Positions 61,671-64,000 of a DNA stretch of 64,000 nt are shown piece by piece (the stretch's first letter is position 1; every line of letters begins with the position of its first letter). Under the pieces are notes generated by a model, which was not told where the DNA came from, did no database searches, and was given only the letters and a program-made list of their open reading frames with translations. A program made the position numbers and the translations under genes. This DNA is from Streptomyces mirabilis (lineage in GTDB: Bacteria; Actinomycetota; Actinomycetes; Streptomycetales; Streptomycetaceae), in contig NZ_JBCJKP010000001.1 in the NCBI RefSeq assembly GCF_039503195.1, positions 5,332,001 through 5,396,000 of the forward strand, given 5' to 3'.

Positions 61671-62465
61671 TCACGGGTGGCCGAGCCGAAAACCGACACC
61701 GCGTACGGTGATGATCCAACTGCTCGAACCGAGCTTGCCGCGCAGGCTGCTGACGTGGGTGTCGATGGTGCGCCCGCGGTGGGACCAGGTGTCGTCCCAG
61801 ACCTGCGCCATGAGCTGGCGTCGCGGCATGACGGTGCCGGGCTGCGAGGCCAGTAGATGCAGCAGGTCGAACTCCTTGCGGGTCAGGTCCACCGGCTTCC
61901 CGTCCAGCGTGGCCACCCGGGTGCCGACGTCGATGCGCAGCGGCCCGTGGGTGATGACCTGGGCGGCGGCGGGCTGTTGACGCACCCGGCGCATCACCGC
62001 CTCCATCCGGGCCAGTAACTCGCGGAAGCCGTACGGCTTGACCAGGTAGTCGTCCGAGCCGGCCTGTAGTCCGAGCACCCGGTCGAGCTCGGAGCCGCGC
62101 GCGGTGACGGCGATGACCGGGGTGTCGCAGACCGCCCGGATGCCCCGGCACACCTCGAGCCCGTCCAGGTCGGGCAGGTCCAGGTCGAGCAGGAGGAGAT
62201 CGGCATCGCGGTGCGCCTGGAGCGCCTTGGTGCCGGTGGCCACGCTCTGTGCGGCGTACCCCTGCCGCAGCAGGCCCTGGACTAGGGAGTCGGCGGCCCT
62301 GACATCGTTTTCTACGACCAGGACGCGCAGTGCGCCGGCCGGGGGGCCGGGGTGGTCGGCGGCCGTCTGTGGGGCAACGGCCCGCCCGGGCTGGGGAATC
62401 GTGGGGCGGTGCGGAAGATTGCGCTGCGATCGGGCGTCGAGTAGATCCACGGCTTGCCGATTCAT
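61671..62465 (-). CDS. Orphan OmpR-type response regulator with altered acidic pocket
   Basis: A 264-residue regulator. A 45-residue N-terminal extension precedes the receiver (ALRVLVVENDVRAADSL; phospho-acceptor Asp in LLLDLDLPDLDGL; Thr in AVTARG; Lys in YLVKPYG). The usual second acidic residue of the Mg site is Asn (VVEN for VVED). The C-terminal winged helix is standard (LTRKEFDLLHLLASQPGTVM, SHRGRTIDTHVSSLRGKL). ATG 62465 has a perfect AGGAGG site. No kinase gene adjoins it; the kinase-like gene 2.4 kb away shares the same operator. Confidence 0.88.
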   Translation of the reverse strand: MNRQAVDLLDARSQRNLPHRPTIPQPGRAVAPQTAADHPGPPAGALRVLVVENDVRAADSLVQGLLRQGYAAQSVATGTKALQAHRDADLLLLDLDLPDLDGLEVCRGIRAVCDTPVIAVTARGSELDRVLGLQAGSDDYLVKPYGFRELLARMEAVMRRVRQQPAAAQVITHGPLRIDVGTRVATLDGKPVDLTRKEFDLLHLLASQPGTVMPRRQLMAQVWDDTWSHRGRTIDTHVSSLRGKLGSSSWIITVRGVGFRLGHP

Positions 62466-62527
62466 CTGCTCCTCCTGAGGCACAGTCTCGTCATCACGGA
62501 ACGGACTGCTGAACTCTCACAATGAGG

Positions 62528-62558
62528 ACGATAGCAAACAGACTTGTCTGATTGTCAA
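62528..62558 (-). promoter_or_regulatory. ARE-controlled promoter of the response-regulator gene
   Basis: Minus strand: TTGACA (62558-62553), 19 bases, TATCGT (62533-62528). The 24 bases at 62535-62558 are identical to 59381-59404. The operator core CAGACTTGTCTG lies between -35 and -10. The predicted leader is about 55 bases. Confidence 0.78.
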
Positions 62559-62819
62559 CGCGTTCGAAATCCCCCGCGCGTCGGTCCGTACCTTTTCCAA
62601 TCTACCCATGTTGACCTGCGTGTATATGGAGAGATCCAGCGCTTCAAGGTCATGTTTCCGGCAGGTTGCGGTCAGGGTGAAGCCCCTTGTCCTGCGTGTG
62701 CCGTTGGCGCTAACCATGCAGGTCTGCACGGTTTGAAAGGTCAGGCGCCCCTGGTGGCGCAATCGTGCCGTACCGGCCTGGAGCGGCGGCTCATCGCTCG
62801 AAGGATGCTAAAGCTTTAC
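62559..62819. other. Gap before the afsA-type gene promoter
   Basis: About 260 bp with lower GC than the rest and no clear gene. A minus-strand frame of 81 codons here has poor codon bias and overlaps the operator; it is not called. Confidence 0.4.
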
Positions 62820-62850
62820 TTGAAAAACCGAACAGACATGTCTGTATCTT
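62820..62850 (+). promoter_or_regulatory. ARE-controlled promoter of the afsA-type gene
   Basis: TTGAAA (62820-62825), 19 bases, TATCTT (62845-62850). The spacer holds the perfect 14-bp palindrome ACAGACATGTCTGT (62832-62845). This is the same layout as the promoters at 59374 and 62528. Confidence 0.78.
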
Positions 62851-62938
62851 GTGTGGGCGAGAGAACGTCGGCCACGGGGGTGGCTGCCGGCGGTACGGAT
62901 TGCTGCCCCCTGCTCGGAAACAGACAGGAGTGCCGTAC

Positions 62939-64000
62939 ATGTCGTACACCACCTCCACCCGTGTGTCCGTCGAAGACGACGTCGCGACGGTGGGCACAAG
63001 CGCCTCACGAACCGCCTCACGAACCGCTGCCCGAAACGCCGTTCAATCCGCCGTTCAGACCTCTGCCCAGGCCTCCGTCCAGACCGCCGCGCGTACTCTG
63101 ACGCCGCGGCTGACCACGACGGTTCCGCGCGAGTACGTCCATCGCGCCGCCGTCTCGGAGGTCCTGCTGACCGGCTGGGAAGCCGCCGCCGAACCGGCCG
63201 GACCCGACCCGGACGAATTCGCGGTCAGCGCCCAATGGCCGCGCAGCCACTCCTTCTTCACCCAGTCCGGCGGCTACCAGGACCCGATGCTCCTGATCGA
63301 GTCCGTCCGCCAGATCGGTTCCCTGCTCGCGCACGCGGAGTTCGGCGTCCCCTTCGGGCACCAGTTCCTGATGTGGGACATGTTCTTCAGCACCTCCCCC
63401 GAACTCCTTGTCGCGGACGCCGTCCCCACGGAGGTCGAACTGCGCACGGTCTGCCGGGACATCGTCCGCAGGGGCCGGGTGCTCGGCGGTATGCGCTACG
63501 ACGTCACCGTGCTGCGCGACGGAAGGGCGCTGGCCACCGCGGGCGCCGCGTTCAGCTGTACCAGTCCCGCCGTCCACCGCAGGCTGCGCGCCGGCCGGCC
63601 CACCACCACCGACCGCGTCGTGCCGCCCGCGATCGACCCGGCCGCGGTGGGCCACTCCGACGACCGGCATGTGCTGCTCGCCGAGCCCGGATCGGCCTCC
63701 GGCAGCGGCGACCGCTGGGAACTGCGCGTCGACACCGCCCACCCCACCTTCTTCGACCACCCCGTCGATCACATACCAGGCATGGTCCTGCTGGAAGCCG
63801 CCCGGCAGGCCGGCCTCGTGTCGACCGGGATGCCGGACGCCCTCCTGCTGGGTCTCAAGAGCAACTTCGCGCGCTACGCCGAGTTCGACGCGCCCTGCTG
63901 GATCGAGCCGCAGGCCGAACCGCACGGTACGGAGGGCGGCGTACTGGTGCGGGTGCGCGGTACGCAGCGCGCTGAGACCGTCTTCACCGCCGAGCTCGTC
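62939..64000 (+). CDS. afsA: AfsA/ScbA-type gamma-butyrolactone synthase (3' end cut by window)
   Basis: Makes the first intermediate of A-factor-type signals from a beta-ketoacyl chain and a glycerol derivative. 354 codons are visible, open to the window end. Two AfsA hot-dog domains are seen: SHSFFTQSGGYQDPMLLIES, with Glu121, and HIPGMVLLEAARQAG, with Glu286 and Arg289. These match residues reported as essential in ScbA (Glu78, Glu240, Arg243). The N-terminal 45 residues are an extra Ala/Ser/Thr/Gln-rich stretch. ATG 62939 has a CAGGAG site. Only a few C-terminal residues are likely missing. Confidence 0.93.
   Translation, partial: MSYTTSTRVSVEDDVATVGTSASRTASRTAARNAVQSAVQTSAQASVQTAARTLTPRLTTTVPREYVHRAAVSEVLLTGWEAAAEPAGPDPDEFAVSAQWPRSHSFFTQSGGYQDPMLLIESVRQIGSLLAHAEFGVPFGHQFLMWDMFFSTSPELLVADAVPTEVELRTVCRDIVRRGRVLGGMRYDVTVLRDGRALATAGAAFSCTSPAVHRRLRAGRPTTTDRVVPPAIDPAAVGHSDDRHVLLAEPGSASGSGDRWELRVDTAHPTFFDHPVDHIPGMVLLEAARQAGLVSTGMPDALLLGLKSNFARYAEFDAPCWIEPQAEPHGTEGGVLVRVRGTQRAETVFTAELV

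Noticed and set aside
62517..62762. 81-residue minus-strand frame between the response regulator and the afsA-type gene
   Set aside because: Covers the operator/promoter and has codon use unlike the neighbours.

Overview
This is high-GC actinobacterial DNA with strong G/C bias at codon third positions, many GTG/TTG starts and Streptomyces-type gene content. The gene order (trxBA, parAB, rsmG, jag, yidC, yidD, rnpA, rpmH, dnaA, oriC, dnaN, gnd, recF, dciA, gyrB, gyrA) and the many copies of the ParB site parS place the window at the replication origin of a Streptomyces chromosome. Every function is inferred from protein motifs, known family synteny and DNA patterns read by eye; no database search was run.

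Region 1 (1-15.8 kb): the 3' part of inositol-phosphate synthase, an MFS transporter, an LppU/SCO3897-like protein, tRNA nucleotidyltransferase, a DUF6049 envelope protein, the lipid II flippase MurJ, a membrane pseudokinase, SigM with its anti-sigma factor RsmA, thioredoxin reductase/thioredoxin behind a SigR-type promoter, and a GNAT acetyltransferase. Region 2 (15.8-35.3 kb): the replication and segregation core. It has parAB, the rpmH-rnpA-yidD-yidC-jag operon, dnaA, an oriC of about 1.1 kb with at least 17 DnaA-box-like motifs, dnaN, gnd, recF, dciA, gyrB, gyrA and a DUF3566 membrane protein.

Region 3 (35.3-45.3 kb): tRNA-Ile(GAT), small envelope proteins, a Ser/Thr kinase, a helix-turn-helix regulator, tRNA-Ala(TGC), DUF5324, cyclophilin, rhomboid protease, a second compact cluster of DnaA boxes, the division inhibitor CrgA and a DUF881 protein. 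Region 4 (45.3-57.5 kb): three class E sortases around pabA, then the cell-wall growth operon fhaA-fhaB-pstP-rodA-pbpA-pknB on the minus strand. A tRNA-Leu(CAG) follows.

Region 5 (58-64 kb), beyond the tRNA-Leu, is a signalling island of the gamma-butyrolactone type. It holds an AfsA-family synthase (cut by the window end), an ArpA/ScbR-type TetR receptor, a second TetR regulator, an orphan OmpR-type response regulator and a soluble histidine-kinase-like protein. Each of the five genes has an ARE-like operator inside its predicted promoter. The kinase-like and response-regulator genes, 3.1 kb apart, share an identical 24-bp operator/promoter block. Both proteins have altered catalytic positions. 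This is the most likely place for a new regulatory system.

Across the window parS sites (14-mer GTTTCACGTGAAAC) recur in three settings: inside long hairpins at gene ends, next to terminators, and inside coding regions where they read as VSRET-like peptides in disordered linkers.
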